Shown here: positions 1 through 8,354 of the stretch, one piece after another | Layout of the letters: every line of letters begins with the position of its first letter | How positions within the stretch are numbered: position 1 is the first letter of the stretch | DNA from: Pandoraea thiooxydans | GTDB taxonomy: Bacteria > Pseudomonadota > Gammaproteobacteria > Burkholderiales > Burkholderiaceae | Direction: 5' to 3' | DNA: 64,000 bases | Assembly (NCBI RefSeq): GCF_001931675.1 | Contig: NZ_CP014839.1 | Span: 2,108,001-2,172,000, forward strand | Program-made: the position numbers and the translations under genes | Notes under the pieces: generated by a model | What the model saw: the letters and a program-made list of their open reading frames with translations, nothing else | The model's database searches: none | Told to the model about the DNA's origin: nothing

Positions 1-1000
1 TGCCGTTGCGGCAGATCTTCAGCCGCATGCCGCGCTCGAAACGCCCCGAGCAGATGCGCACGAAAGCGATCCGGTCACGGTGCGCCGGATCCATATTGGC
101 CTGGACCTTGAACACCACGCCCGAGAATTTGGCCTCGTCGGGCAGCACGGTGCGCTGCAGCGCCTTGCGCGGCCCGGGCGATGGTGCCAGGTCGACCAGC
201 GCATCGAGCACTTCGCGCACGCCGAAGTTGTTGATGGCCGAACCGAACAGCACGGGAGTCTGGCGACCGGCCAGAAACGCCTCGCGATCGAACGACGGCG
301 AGGCGGCCCGCACCAGCTCGACCTCCTGGTGCGCCTGCTCGAAGGTATCGCCGAACCGCTGCATGTTGGCCGGGTTGTCGATTCCTTGAATCGTTTCGGG
401 CGGCTCGCTCACGCGGTCGCTGCCCGGCTCGAACACCCGCATGCAGTCGTGGCGAATGTCGAATACGCCGGCAAACTGCTTGCCCATACCCACCGGCCAC
501 GTGAATGGCACGGCCGGCATGCCCAGCACCCGCTCGATTTCGTCGATCAGATCCAGCGGCTCGCGCACCTCGCGGTCCATCTTGTTGACGAAGGTGATGA
601 TCGGCGTGTTGCGGGCCCGGCAGACTTCCAACAGGCGCAGGGTTTGCGCCTCGACGCCGTTACCGGCATCGATCACCATCAGCGCGGCGTCGACGGCGGT
701 CAGCACGCGATAAGTGTCTTCCGAGAAGTCCTGGTGACCGGGGGTGTCCAGCAGATTGATGACGCAGTCGCGATACTCCATTTGCATCACCGAGCTGGCG
801 ACCGAGATACCCCGCTGCTTCTCGATCTCCATCCAGTCGGAGGTCGCGTGCCGGCTCGCCTTGCGCGCCTTGACGCTGCCGGCGATGTGAATCGCGCCGG
901 CGAACAGCAGCAGCTTCTCGGTCAGGGTCGTCTTGCCGGCGTCAGGGTGCGAGATGATCGCGAAAGTGCGGCGCTGGGCCGCTTGTTGGGTCACACTCAT
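1..1000 (-). CDS. prfC: Peptide chain release factor 3 (3' end outside window)
   Basis: Translational GTPase that removes RF1/RF2 from the ribosome after peptide release. The first 333 residues are visible on the minus strand and the C-terminal domain lies beyond position 1. The start is the ATG read from 1000 ([13 protein letters not shown]). Nucleotide-binding motifs are clear: P-loop SHPDAGKT at residues 17-24, DTPGHQD at 85-91 and NKMD at 139-142, with the RGIS switch segment at 63-66. The SHPDAGKT P-loop and the segment [13 protein letters not shown] are typical of RF3 rather than EF-G. It is separated from hpnI by a 521-bp divergent intergenic region. It is truncated only by the window edge, with no sign of damage. 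Confidence 0.95.
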   Translation of the reverse strand, partial: MSVTQQAAQRRTFAIISHPDAGKTTLTEKLLLFAGAIHIAGSVKARKASRHATSDWMEIEKQRGISVASSVMQMEYRDCVINLLDTPGHQDFSEDTYRVLTAVDAALMVIDAGNGVEAQTLRLLEVCRARNTPIITFVNKMDREVREPLDLIDEIERVLGMPAVPFTWPVGMGKQFAGVFDIRHDCMRVFEPGSDRVSEPPETIQGIDNPANMQRFGDTFEQAHQEVELVRAASPSFDREAFLAGRQTPVLFGSAINNFGVREVLDALVDLAPSPGPRKALQRTVLPDEAKFSGVVFKVQANMDPAHRDRIAFVRICSGRFERGMRLKICRNG

Positions 1001-1521
1001 CGTGCATTCCTTGCTGTCATGGTTGTCTTGCCTGGCCTATTCACGCTGCCGCCCAGGCGCCGCACATCGCTGCCGAAAACAGCCAAGTCGGCGCTAAAAC
1101 GCGAACCGAGCGGCGACAACATGGGAAATGGCGCTATCGATTTCTGGTTTTGGCAAGACCCACGCGTGCCCGCCTGAAAGCGGCTCCGAGCCGATGGACA
1201 CGTTCGTGTGCGAAATTTGGTTTATCGTGAACCCGGGCCGCCCAGGCGGGCAAGCCCGTTGCCGGGATGCGGCATATTCCGGAAAAGCCGGAGGACCGCG
1301 GCGGTGAACGGCGCCAAAGATAGCAAAAGTCGGCCGTTTTATCAACGCTCCCGCCCATATCTGCCCGCCGGGCCGGGAGTGCGCCCGAGCGCCGGTAATC
1401 CACTATAATTCGGCACCACCCCGTTCCTTTTCCGCGATCCCGGCAAGGGAAACGGCCGCCGCCCCGAGCGCCAGCGATCGGGCCGGCCCGACGCCTCAGA
1501 CATACCGGCCAGACAGCCAAA
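1001..1521. other. Divergent intergenic region between prfC and hpnI
   Basis: No protein-coding or RNA gene can be supported here. The open frames in it lack start context and any recognisable product. It must carry the prfC promoter (minus strand) and the hpnI promoter (plus strand). A perfect -10 hexamer lies at 1404-1409. The rest is GC-rich sequence in which I see nothing specific. Confidence 0.5.
1404..1409 (+). promoter_or_regulatory. Candidate -10 box for the hpn operon
   Basis: A perfect TATAAT lies 112 bp before the hpnI ATG in otherwise GC-rich sequence. There is no good TTGACA at 16-18 bp upstream, so the promoter is only a candidate. Confidence 0.4.
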
Positions 1522-2712
1522 ATGACTTCTCCACTGTTATTCGCTACCGCATGGGCGCTTGCCCTGGTGTGCTGCGCGGCGGCCGGCTATCAGGCCTTCG
1601 CCGCGCTGAGCACATTCAAGGCGGCAAAGGCCCGGCGCGTCACTCCGGTCGGACCGGTGCCCGGCGCGGTGAGCGTACTCAAGCCGTTGTGCGGCGCGGA
1701 ACCCCGGCTGTTCGAGAATCTCGCCACATTCTGCGAGCAAAGCTATCCAGAAATGCAGCTGGTGTTCGGCGTGAGCGCCTCGGATGATCCGGCCATCGCC
1801 GTGGTCGAACGGCTGCGTTCGGCCTATCCCCGGCAAGACATCGCACTGGTTGTCGACTCGACCGTACATGGCCAGAATCTGAAGGTCAGCAACCTGATCA
1901 ATATGGCCGCGCAGGCGCGGCACGACCTCCTGGTGATTGCCGACAGCGACATCGCTGTCGAGCCGGACTACCTCACACGCGTGCTGGCGCCCCTGGCCGA
2001 TCCCGCTATCGGGATCGTTACCTGCCTGTATCGTGCGCAAGCTGTCGGCGGCCTCTGGCCACGTCTGGGTGCGCTGTTCGTCAATCAGTGGTTCGCGCCG
2101 TCGGTGCGCGTGGCCCACGCCGGGGGGTCGACCGACTTCGGTTTCGGCGCGACGCTGGCGCTGCGGCGCGCGACGCTCGAGCGCATCGGCGGCCTGGCGG
2201 CATTGCGCGACGAACTGGCCGACGACTACTGGCTGGCCGAACACGTGCGCCGGCTCGGTCTGCGCACCGTCCTGTCGGACGTCATGGTGAGCACCGATGT
2301 CGTCGAACCCGATTTCGGTACGCTGTGGGCACGCGAGACGCGCTGGTTGCGCACCATCCGCTCGATCAACCCGGGCGGCTACGCGTTTTTGTTCATCACT
2401 TTCGCCTCGCCGTGGCTGCTGATGGCAGCCTGGCTGGGCTATGGGTGGGCCGCGGCCGTGCCGCTGGGCTGGCCGGCCCGGTTGGCCGCCGGCAGCCTTT
2501 GGCTGGGCCTGGCGGCCCGCCTCGCGGTGCATGCGCTGGGCTCGCGCAGCGCCAGGCACTTTTGGCACGACCTGGCCCTCGTACCTGCGCGCGACGCGCT
2601 GCTGGCGCTGGACTGGCTGATCGCACTGTTCGGCTCGCATGTGCGGTGGCGCAGCGCGCAAATGCGTGTGAACAGCCACACAAACACTCTCGAGATAACC
2701 GATGGCGCGTGA
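1522..2712 (+). CDS. hpnI: Hopanoid glycosyltransferase HpnI
   Basis: Family GT21 (ceramide glucosyltransferase-like) enzyme. In Burkholderia, HpnI is known to transfer N-acetylglucosamine to bacteriohopanetetrol. The protein has 396 residues, with an N-terminal membrane anchor at about 4-22. The GT core shows DSD (141-143), the acceptor-site segment DFGFGATLALRR (about 205-216), DDYW (234-237) and the (R/Q)xxRW-type motif RETRW (271-275). Two or three hydrophobic helices follow between about 285 and 345. It is the first gene of hpnIJKL, with all four in the same direction and short gaps. The family is recognised from the motif set and the cluster. Confidence 0.92.
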   Translation: MTSPLLFATAWALALVCCAAAGYQAFAALSTFKAAKARRVTPVGPVPGAVSVLKPLCGAEPRLFENLATFCEQSYPEMQLVFGVSASDDPAIAVVERLRSAYPRQDIALVVDSTVHGQNLKVSNLINMAAQARHDLLVIADSDIAVEPDYLTRVLAPLADPAIGIVTCLYRAQAVGGLWPRLGALFVNQWFAPSVRVAHAGGSTDFGFGATLALRRATLERIGGLAALRDELADDYWLAEHVRRLGLRTVLSDVMVSTDVVEPDFGTLWARETRWLRTIRSINPGGYAFLFITFASPWLLMAAWLGYGWAAAVPLGWPARLAAGSLWLGLAARLAVHALGSRSARHFWHDLALVPARDALLALDWLIALFGSHVRWRSAQMRVNSHTNTLEITDGA

Positions 2713-2799
2713 TTTCCGCTGCGCGCCAGGGCTTCCCCCCGTGATTATCGAATCGCGAGTATCATAATCCCCTAATTTTTCCTTCGCGCTTCAGGCTCA

Positions 2800-4227
2800 A
2801 TGATGATGAAAACGCTGTTCCTGCAGGCCCCGTCGTTCGACGGTTTCGATGGCGGTGCCGGCTCCCGTTATCAAGCAAAACGTGAAATCCGTTCGTTCTG
2901 GTACCCGACCTGGCTGGCGCAACCGGCCGCCATGGTGCCGGACAGCCGTGTGCTCGATGCGCCGGCCGACGGCCTGTCGGTCGAAGCCACGCTCGACATT
3001 GCCGCGCAATACGACCTGGTCATCATCCACACCAGCACGCCGTCGTTCCCGACCGACGCCCTGTTTGCCGAGCACCTGAAAAAGCGCAAGCCATCGCTGA
3101 AAATCGGCATGGTCGGCGCCAAGGTCGCCGTCGAGCCGCATAATTCGCTGGCCGCCAGCGAGGCGATCGATTTCGTGTGCCGCGAGGAATTCGACTTCAC
3201 CTGCAAGGAAATCGCCGAAGGCAAGCCGTTCGCCGAAATCCTCGGCCTGAGCTACCGTTTGCCGGACGGCTCGCTCGAGCACAATGAAGCGCGCCCGATC
3301 CTGGAGAACATGGACGAACTGCCGTTCGTGGCGCCAGTCTACAAGCGCGACCTGAAAATCGAGAATTACTTCATCGGCTACCTGAAGCACCCGTACGTGT
3401 CGATCTACACCGGTCGCGGCTGCCGCTCGCGCTGCACTTTCTGCCTGTGGCCGCAAACCGTCGGCGGCCATCGCTACCGCACCCGCTCGGTCGAAAACGT
3501 ACTGGCCGAGGTGAAATGGATTCGCGACAACATGCCTGAAGTCAAGGAAATCATGTTCGACGACGACACCTTCACCGATTTCAAGCCGCGCGTCGAGGAA
3601 ATCGCCCGCGGACTCGGCAAGCTCGGCGTGACCTGGTCGTGCAACGCGAAGGCCAACGTGCCCTACTCGACCCTCAAGATCATGAAGGAAAACGGCTTGC
3701 GCCTGCTGCTGGTGGGCTACGAGTCGGGCGACGACCAGATCCTGCTCAATATCAAGAAGGGCCTGCGCACCGACATCGCGCGCCGCTTCAGCGAAGACTG
3801 CCGCAAGCTCGGCATCAAGATCCACGGCACGTTCATTCTCGGCCTGCCGGGCGAGACGCACGAAACGATCGAGAAAACCATCCAGTACGCCAAGGAAATC
3901 AATCCGCATACGATTCAGATTTCGCTGGCTGCACCCTACCCCGGCACCTCGCTGTACAAGCAGGCGATCGAAAACGGCTGGCTGGAAGAAAACAAGGTCA
4001 TCAACCTGGTCAGCGCCGAAGGCGTGCAACTGGCCGCGATCGGCTATCCGCACCTGTCGCGCGAAGAGATCTACCATCAGCTCGAGCGCTTCTACAAGCG
4101 TTTCTATTTCCGCCCCTCCAAGATCTGGGAAATCGTCAAGGAAATGCTGATGAGCTGGGACATGATGAAGCGGCGTCTGCGCGAAGGGGTTGAATTCTTC
4201 CGTTTCCTGCGCTCGCACCAGGCTTGA
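2800..4227 (+). CDS. hpnJ: Hopanoid B12-binding radical SAM protein HpnJ
   Basis: A 475-residue radical SAM enzyme with an N-terminal B12-binding-like domain (about 1-180). The SAM cluster motif CxxxCxxC sits in GRGCRSRCTFCLW with Cys208, Cys212 and Cys215. The remaining core carries the DDDTF and GYESGDD segments expected in this family. In Burkholderia cenocepacia, HpnJ converts glucosaminyl-bacteriohopanetetrol to the cyclitol ether. Three consecutive ATG-frame codons start the gene (ATGATGATG at 2800). It follows hpnI by 87 bp and runs directly into hpnK, so it is probably translated from the same mRNA. Confidence 0.93.
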   Translation: MMMKTLFLQAPSFDGFDGGAGSRYQAKREIRSFWYPTWLAQPAAMVPDSRVLDAPADGLSVEATLDIAAQYDLVIIHTSTPSFPTDALFAEHLKKRKPSLKIGMVGAKVAVEPHNSLAASEAIDFVCREEFDFTCKEIAEGKPFAEILGLSYRLPDGSLEHNEARPILENMDELPFVAPVYKRDLKIENYFIGYLKHPYVSIYTGRGCRSRCTFCLWPQTVGGHRYRTRSVENVLAEVKWIRDNMPEVKEIMFDDDTFTDFKPRVEEIARGLGKLGVTWSCNAKANVPYSTLKIMKENGLRLLLVGYESGDDQILLNIKKGLRTDIARRFSEDCRKLGIKIHGTFILGLPGETHETIEKTIQYAKEINPHTIQISLAAPYPGTSLYKQAIENGWLEENKVINLVSAEGVQLAAIGYPHLSREEIYHQLERFYKRFYFRPSKIWEIVKEMLMSWDMMKRRLREGVEFFRFLRSHQA

Positions 4228-4231
4228 CGCG

Positions 4232-5074
4232 GTGGCATTGCCGGCACAGCGGGCGCTGATCATCACGGCCGACGACTTCGGCTTGCATGAGCGCGTGAAC
4301 CGGGCGGTCGAACGGGCCCACCGGCAAGGTGTCCTGACGGCTGCCAGCCTGATGGTCGGCGCGCCCGCCGCGCCAGAGGCCGTGGCAATCGCGCGGCAAA
4401 TGCCCAGCTTGCGGGTCGGCCTGCACCTGGTGCTGGCCGATGGCGCACCGACGCTGCGGCCGGCGGCAATTCCCGATCTGGTCGACTCGCAGGGCCGGTT
4501 TGGCGACGACATGGTGCGCGACGGCGTGCGTTTTTTCTTTCTGCCTGCCGTGCGCCGGCAACTGGCGCTCGAGATTCGCGCGCAATTCGAGGCATTCGCC
4601 GCGACCGGCTTGCCGCTCGATCACGTCAATACCCACAAGCATTTTCATTTGCACCCCACGGTGCTCTCGCTGATCGTCAAAATCGGCCGCGAATTCGGCA
4701 TGCGTGCCATGCGCCTGCCGTTCGAGGCCCAAGCGCCGGTCTGGCTCAGGCCCTGGATCGCATTGGTGTGCAAGCGGCTCGATCGGGCGGGCATCGCCCA
4801 CAACGACTACGTTGCCGGCATCGCACATACCGGGCGCATGGACGAGCAAGTGATGCTGCAAGTGCTCGGCCAATTGCCGCCAGGCGTCGGTGAAATTTAC
4901 TGCCATCCGGCCGAATCCGGTCACGAGGCGATCTCCTCCGGCATGCGCGATTACCGCCACGACGACGAGCTGGCGGCCCTGCTCTCGCCGCGGGTGGCCG
5001 ATGCCATCCGGTCGGCCGGCGTCCGGCGCGGCGGCTTTGCCGACATCTTCGCCAGCCCGGGACGGCCGTCATGA
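4232..5074 (+). CDS. hpnK: Hopanoid deacetylase HpnK (YdjC family)
   Basis: YdjC-family carbohydrate deacetylase. In Burkholderia, HpnK removes the acetyl group from N-acetylglucosaminyl-bacteriohopanetetrol. The conserved N-terminal metal/catalytic segment is TADDFGLH, with Asp14 and Asp15 when the GTG at 4232 is used. HTHKHFHLHP-like histidines (sequence NTHKHFHLHP) supply further ligands, and the C-terminal CHPAESGHE is conserved. The GTG lies 5 bp after the hpnJ stop. An in-frame TTG at 4190 would add 14 residues but overlap hpnJ by 38 bp, with its purine-rich stretch directly abutting the start codon, so I prefer 4232 (280 residues). The gene overlaps hpnL by 4 bp (ATGA). Confidence 0.9.
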   Translation: MALPAQRALIITADDFGLHERVNRAVERAHRQGVLTAASLMVGAPAAPEAVAIARQMPSLRVGLHLVLADGAPTLRPAAIPDLVDSQGRFGDDMVRDGVRFFFLPAVRRQLALEIRAQFEAFAATGLPLDHVNTHKHFHLHPTVLSLIVKIGREFGMRAMRLPFEAQAPVWLRPWIALVCKRLDRAGIAHNDYVAGIAHTGRMDEQVMLQVLGQLPPGVGEIYCHPAESGHEAISSGMRDYRHDDELAALLSPRVADAIRSAGVRRGGFADIFASPGRPS

Positions 5075-6084
5075 AAAAATGGTTGCGTTGGGCTGGCTGG
5101 CCGGTTGGGATTGCAATCCTGCTGGCGCTCGTCTTGCACGAAGGATTGGGCGACGTCCTCGGTGTGATCGAAAAGGCCGGCTTCAGGCAATTGTGGCTGG
5201 TGCCGTTTCACGCGCTGCCGCTGCTGCTCGATGCCTTCGCGTGGAGCCTGCTGCTCGATCGACGGGCGTCGCTGCTTTTTCTGTGGTGGATCGCGGCGGT
5301 GCGCGAGGCGGTCAGCCGCCTGTTGCCGAGCGTGGGCATCGGCGGCGAAATCACCGGCATCCGCCTGGCGTCATGGCGCGTGCCCGATACGAGCCTGGTC
5401 AGCGCCTCGGTGATCGTCGAGGTGCTGGTGACGATCGCCGTGCAGTATGCGTTCGCCGCGCTCGGACTGGTGCTGATTGCCGCGCACACGCCCCACAGCG
5501 ACCTCTTCAGAACCGTCGGACTGACCCTGCTGCTGTCGGTACCCGTGCCCGTGCTGACAGTCGTGCTGCTGCAACGCGGCGGAATTTTCCATGCGATCGA
5601 GCGCTGGGCTCGTCACCTGCTTGGCGACGAACATCCGCTGCTGCAAAAAATCGACGGCAAGCGTCTGGATGCCGATATCGACCGCATCATGCGCCGCACC
5701 GGCCTGCTGCTCCGTGCGTTCCTGTTGCAATTCGGCGGTTACGCGCTGGGCGCCTTCGAGAACTACTGGGCGTTGTCGATGCTCGGCCACCCGGTGTCGA
5801 TCGCCGGGGCGTTGGCCATTGAAGCGCTGACCCAGGCGGTGCGCCATGCGGCGTTCATGATTCCGGGCGGGCTGGGCGTGCAGGAGATCACCGTGATCGC
5901 GCTGGCCCAGGTGTTCGGCGTCGATCGCGACGTCGCCCTGTCGCTGGCGCTGGTCAAGCGCATGCGGGAAGTGCTGTTCGGCTCCCTGGCGCTGGGGACC
6001 TGGCAGCTTGCCGAAATGTTGCGCAGCCGCGGCCTGCATTCGACGCGGATGCGTGAGACCCGGCCGGCCAGTCTGCCCGATTAG
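5071..6084 (+). CDS. hpnL: HpnL family membrane protein
   Basis: A 337-residue polytopic membrane protein of the lysylphosphatidylglycerol synthase transmembrane region/UPF0104 family, which accompanies hopanoid genes. About eight hydrophobic segments are visible. They include residues ~8-26, the stretch around PSVGIGGEITGIRL that is characteristic of the family, and the C-terminal MIPGGLGVQEI segment. The start codon overlaps the hpnK stop as ATGA, so translation is coupled. HpnL proteins have been implicated in hopanoid transport or processing in the outer membrane. The exact role here is inferred from context. Confidence 0.88.
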   Translation: MKKWLRWAGWPVGIAILLALVLHEGLGDVLGVIEKAGFRQLWLVPFHALPLLLDAFAWSLLLDRRASLLFLWWIAAVREAVSRLLPSVGIGGEITGIRLASWRVPDTSLVSASVIVEVLVTIAVQYAFAALGLVLIAAHTPHSDLFRTVGLTLLLSVPVPVLTVVLLQRGGIFHAIERWARHLLGDEHPLLQKIDGKRLDADIDRIMRRTGLLLRAFLLQFGGYALGAFENYWALSMLGHPVSIAGALAIEALTQAVRHAAFMIPGGLGVQEITVIALAQVFGVDRDVALSLALVKRMREVLFGSLALGTWQLAEMLRSRGLHSTRMRETRPASLPD

Positions 6085-6120
6085 CGCGCGAGGCTGACGT
6101 CAGGGCCCCGGGTGCCGCTC

Positions 6121-6291
6121 TCAGCGGCGCTCGTCCCCGCCTTTTCGTTCGCCCTCCTTCGCATCGCCCTTGCCGGTATCGACCGCGACCGGATCGCTCG
6201 CCGGAAATGTTTCCCGCAGCGCTTCATCCAATTCGTCTTCCTGCTGCGCATCCTCCGCCGCTTGCTGCTCCTGTTTGCGTGACTGTGTCAT
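6121..6291 (-). CDS. Small acidic protein with ETFPASDP motif
   Basis: A 56-residue hydrophilic protein, too short for most ORF cut-offs. It starts MTQSRKQEQQAAED, has the conserved-looking core DEALRETFPASDPVAV at about residues 21-36, and ends in a Lys/Arg/Glu-rich tail. The start at 6291 is favoured because AAGGAG lies six bases upstream. An ATG six bases earlier (6297) is too close to that ribosome binding site. Small proteins with an (E/D)(T/S)FPASDP motif are common and uncharacterised in proteobacteria. It is convergent with hpnL and lies 36 bp from its stop. Function unknown. Confidence 0.7.
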   Translation of the reverse strand: MTQSRKQEQQAAEDAQQEDELDEALRETFPASDPVAVDTGKGDAKEGERKGGDERR

Positions 6292-6356
6292 TTGCATCTC
6301 CTTGGCGCGCCGCGCCCTTGCCTGATTCCATGGTCCTCGCTCGGTGCGACGCGCAC

Positions 6357-6387
6357 AAAAAAAGAGGCCCGGGTCACCCCGAGCCTC
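6357..6387 (-). terminator. Rho-independent terminator of the OFA transporter operon
   Basis: On the minus strand a 10-bp stem (GAGGCTCGGG/CCCGGGCCTC, one G-T pair, 4-base loop) is followed by seven T. It lies 54 bp after the small subunit gene. Confidence 0.8.
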
Positions 6388-6440
6388 CGTTTCAAAATCG
6401 ACGTTTGACCAATCGAGCGGTCACGCCGCCGATACTGAGC

Positions 6441-6563
6441 TTACTTGAAAAGCCCCATGGCCTTCGTCAGCGTGTTGATCACGCCCCATGCCAAAGGAAT
6501 CAGGACATAGGCCCAGAATATCACCATCAGGACCTTGTTTGTCGGGTGTTCTTGCGTTTGCAT
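6441..6563 (-). CDS. Small membrane subunit of OFA-type MFS transporter
   Basis: A 40-residue protein with one predicted transmembrane helix (about 10-30, VLMVIFWAYVLIPLAWGV), preceded by a short polar N-terminus and ending NTLTKAMGLFK. It lies 20 bp downstream of the OFA transporter on the same strand and before the shared terminator. AAGGAG is five bases before the second ATG of an ATGATG pair, so 6563 is chosen over 6566. Small single-helix proteins of this kind are recognised as MFS small subunits next to oxalate:formate antiporter homologues. The accessory role in stability or gating is inferred. Confidence 0.72.
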   Translation of the reverse strand: MQTQEHPTNKVLMVIFWAYVLIPLAWGVINTLTKAMGLFK

Positions 6564-6583
6564 CATGGCTCCTTGCTGTTATA

Positions 6584-7972
6584 TCAAACGGCGTCCGCTG
6601 CCATATGGTGCTTCTCGTGCACCGGCTTGACCAGAAGATTGCAGATAAAGCCCACCACCAGCAGTATCACCATCAAATGCAGCGTCATCGTGTAGGCGCC
6701 GGATTTGGCGACGCCGTGCGCGACCTGATAGGCACGGATGTAGTTCACCAGCACAGGGCCGGCGATCCCCGCAGCAGCCCATGCGGTAAGCAACCGGCCG
6801 TGAATGCCGCCCACGTGCATGGTTCCGAAGATGTCAGCCAGATAGGCGGGCACCGTGGAAAAGCCGCCGCCGTACATCGACAGAATCACGCAGAAGGACA
6901 GCACGAACAGGACGGTATTGCCGCTCGACGCGAAACCGGGCACGAAGTAATAGAGAATGCCGCCCAGCACGAAGAACACGTAATACGTCATTTTGCGACC
7001 GAGCAGATCCGACGCCGAGGCCCACACGAAACGCCCACCCATGTTGAACAGCGACAGCAAGCCGACGAATCCGGCGGCTGCAGCCGCGGTGATGGTGCCC
7101 TTGAAGCTCTCCTGGATCATCACCGACGCCTGCCCAAGCACCCCGATGCCGGCCGTCACGTTGAGAAACAGCACCAGCCAGATCAGGTAGAACTGGGGGG
7201 TCTTGAGCGCCTGGTCGATATGCACGTGATGGCGCGTGATCAGCTTGTGCGAGGCTTCAGCCGGCGGCGTCCAGCCCGCGGGCTTCCAACCGTGGGGGGG
7301 AATGCGGATGGCCAGCGAACCGATCATCATGGAGATGAAATACACGACGCCCAGCACGACGAACGTCTCGGCCACGCCGATACTGGTGGCGCTCTTGAAG
7401 TGATTCATCAGCGCCACCGACAGCGGCGCGGCGATCATCGCACCGCCGCCGAACCCCATGATGGCCAGGCCGGCGGCCATCCCGCGCCGATCCGGAAACC
7501 AGCGGATCAACGTCGACACCGGCGAAACGTACCCCAACCCCAAGCCGATGCCGCCAAGCACCCCATAGCCGAAATACAGCAGCCAGATCTGATGCGCCCA
7601 TACACCGATTGCCGACACCAGGAAGCCGCCGCCGAAACAAAACGCTGCGGTCATCATCGTGCGGCGCGGTCCGACCTTTTCGAGCCAGCGGCCGGCAAAT
7701 GCCGCCGACAGGCCCAGAAAGAAAATGGCCAGCGAGAAGATCCACCCGAGCGTGGTCAGCTTCCAGTCGTCAGGAGCCGACTGGGTGATGCCGATGACCT
7801 TCGTCAGCGGCCCGTTGAACACAGAAAAGGCATACGCCTGGCCGATACATAGGTGCACCGCCAATGCAGCGGGCGGCACCATCCAGCGATTGAAACCGGG
7901 CCCCGCAATCGTGGCCTCTTTGGAAAAAAAGGAAGGAGCACCTAAGGTTACCCCGTTCGCATTTGCACTCAT
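6584..7972 (-). CDS. OFA-family MFS transporter (oxalate/formate antiporter-like)
   Basis: A 462-residue major facilitator with 12 predicted helices. It belongs to the oxalate:formate antiporter family, judged by PPAALAVHLCIGQAYAFSVF in the first helix, SPVSTLIRWFPDRRGMAAG in the mid-region and the loop RFVWASASDLLGRKM. The second half opens with HIDQALKTPQFYLIWL, typical of the family. It is downstream of, and collinear with, the formate dehydrogenase operon, separated from it by a terminator. A role in formate or small monocarboxylate/oxalate exchange fits the context. Oxalyl-CoA decarboxylase and formyl-CoA transferase genes are not in this window, so substrate identity is open. Confidence 0.85.
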   Translation of the reverse strand: MSANANGVTLGAPSFFSKEATIAGPGFNRWMVPPAALAVHLCIGQAYAFSVFNGPLTKVIGITQSAPDDWKLTTLGWIFSLAIFFLGLSAAFAGRWLEKVGPRRTMMTAAFCFGGGFLVSAIGVWAHQIWLLYFGYGVLGGIGLGLGYVSPVSTLIRWFPDRRGMAAGLAIMGFGGGAMIAAPLSVALMNHFKSATSIGVAETFVVLGVVYFISMMIGSLAIRIPPHGWKPAGWTPPAEASHKLITRHHVHIDQALKTPQFYLIWLVLFLNVTAGIGVLGQASVMIQESFKGTITAAAAAGFVGLLSLFNMGGRFVWASASDLLGRKMTYYVFFVLGGILYYFVPGFASSGNTVLFVLSFCVILSMYGGGFSTVPAYLADIFGTMHVGGIHGRLLTAWAAAGIAGPVLVNYIRAYQVAHGVAKSGAYTMTLHLMVILLVVGFICNLLVKPVHEKHHMAADAV

Positions 7973-8078
7973 TGATACGTCTCCGTTCTTAGAATAGAGA
8001 AAGCGCCGCCTGTAGCAACGGCTTTAGAAAGCTTCCTGCGTTTTGCTGCTGTCCTTCCTCCCGTAAAAGAAGTCGATC

Positions 8079-8102
8079 AAAAAAAAGCGCGGTTACCGCG
8101 CC
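8079..8102 (-). terminator. Terminator after the fds operon
   Basis: The minus strand reads GGCGCGGTAACCGCGC followed by a run of eight T, just downstream of fdsD. The stem is six to seven GC pairs with a short loop. Confidence 0.75.
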
Positions 8103-8120
8103 TTGGCACCTCGGGTCATG

Positions 8121-8354
8121 TCACTGGGGTGGAGTCAGCGATGTGCGGTGCGCCTGCAGCGCCTCGCGCACGATGGCCGACATCGATTCGGCCTCCGGTG
8201 TATCGAGCATGGCCAGAATCTGACGTCGCATGCGCGGCTCCCATGAACGACGAATATGACTGGCAATATCGGCTAACGCCTGTGTGTGGTCCGGCATGGA
8301 CGCAAAGAATCCGCCGATTTGGTTTGCCATGATGACCAACTGTCGCCCATTCAT
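8121..8354 (-). CDS. fdsD: Formate dehydrogenase subunit delta
   Basis: A 77-residue FdsD-family protein, the last gene of the formate dehydrogenase operon. Family features are the N-terminal segment VIMANQIGGFFASMP, followed by HIRRSWEPRMRRQIL. It is a small accessory protein found with soluble NAD-dependent formate dehydrogenases and needed for full activity in relatives. It is immediately adjacent to fdhD, with no intergenic space. Confidence 0.93.
   Translation of the reverse strand: MNGRQLVIMANQIGGFFASMPDHTQALADIASHIRRSWEPRMRRQILAMLDTPEAESMSAIVREALQAHRTSLTPPQ

Noticed and set aside
1094-1520. Minus-strand open frames between prfC and hpnI
   Set aside because: No ribosome binding site and low-complexity Arg/Pro/Gly translation; probably chance frames in GC-rich DNA.
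2797-4512. 571-codon minus-strand open frame over hpnJ
   Set aside because: Shadow of hpnJ, whose Cys motif and cluster position are clear.
6488-7852. 454-codon plus-strand open frame antisense to the OFA transporter
   Set aside because: Arg/His/Gln-rich shadow of a clear membrane transporter with its own small subunit and terminator.
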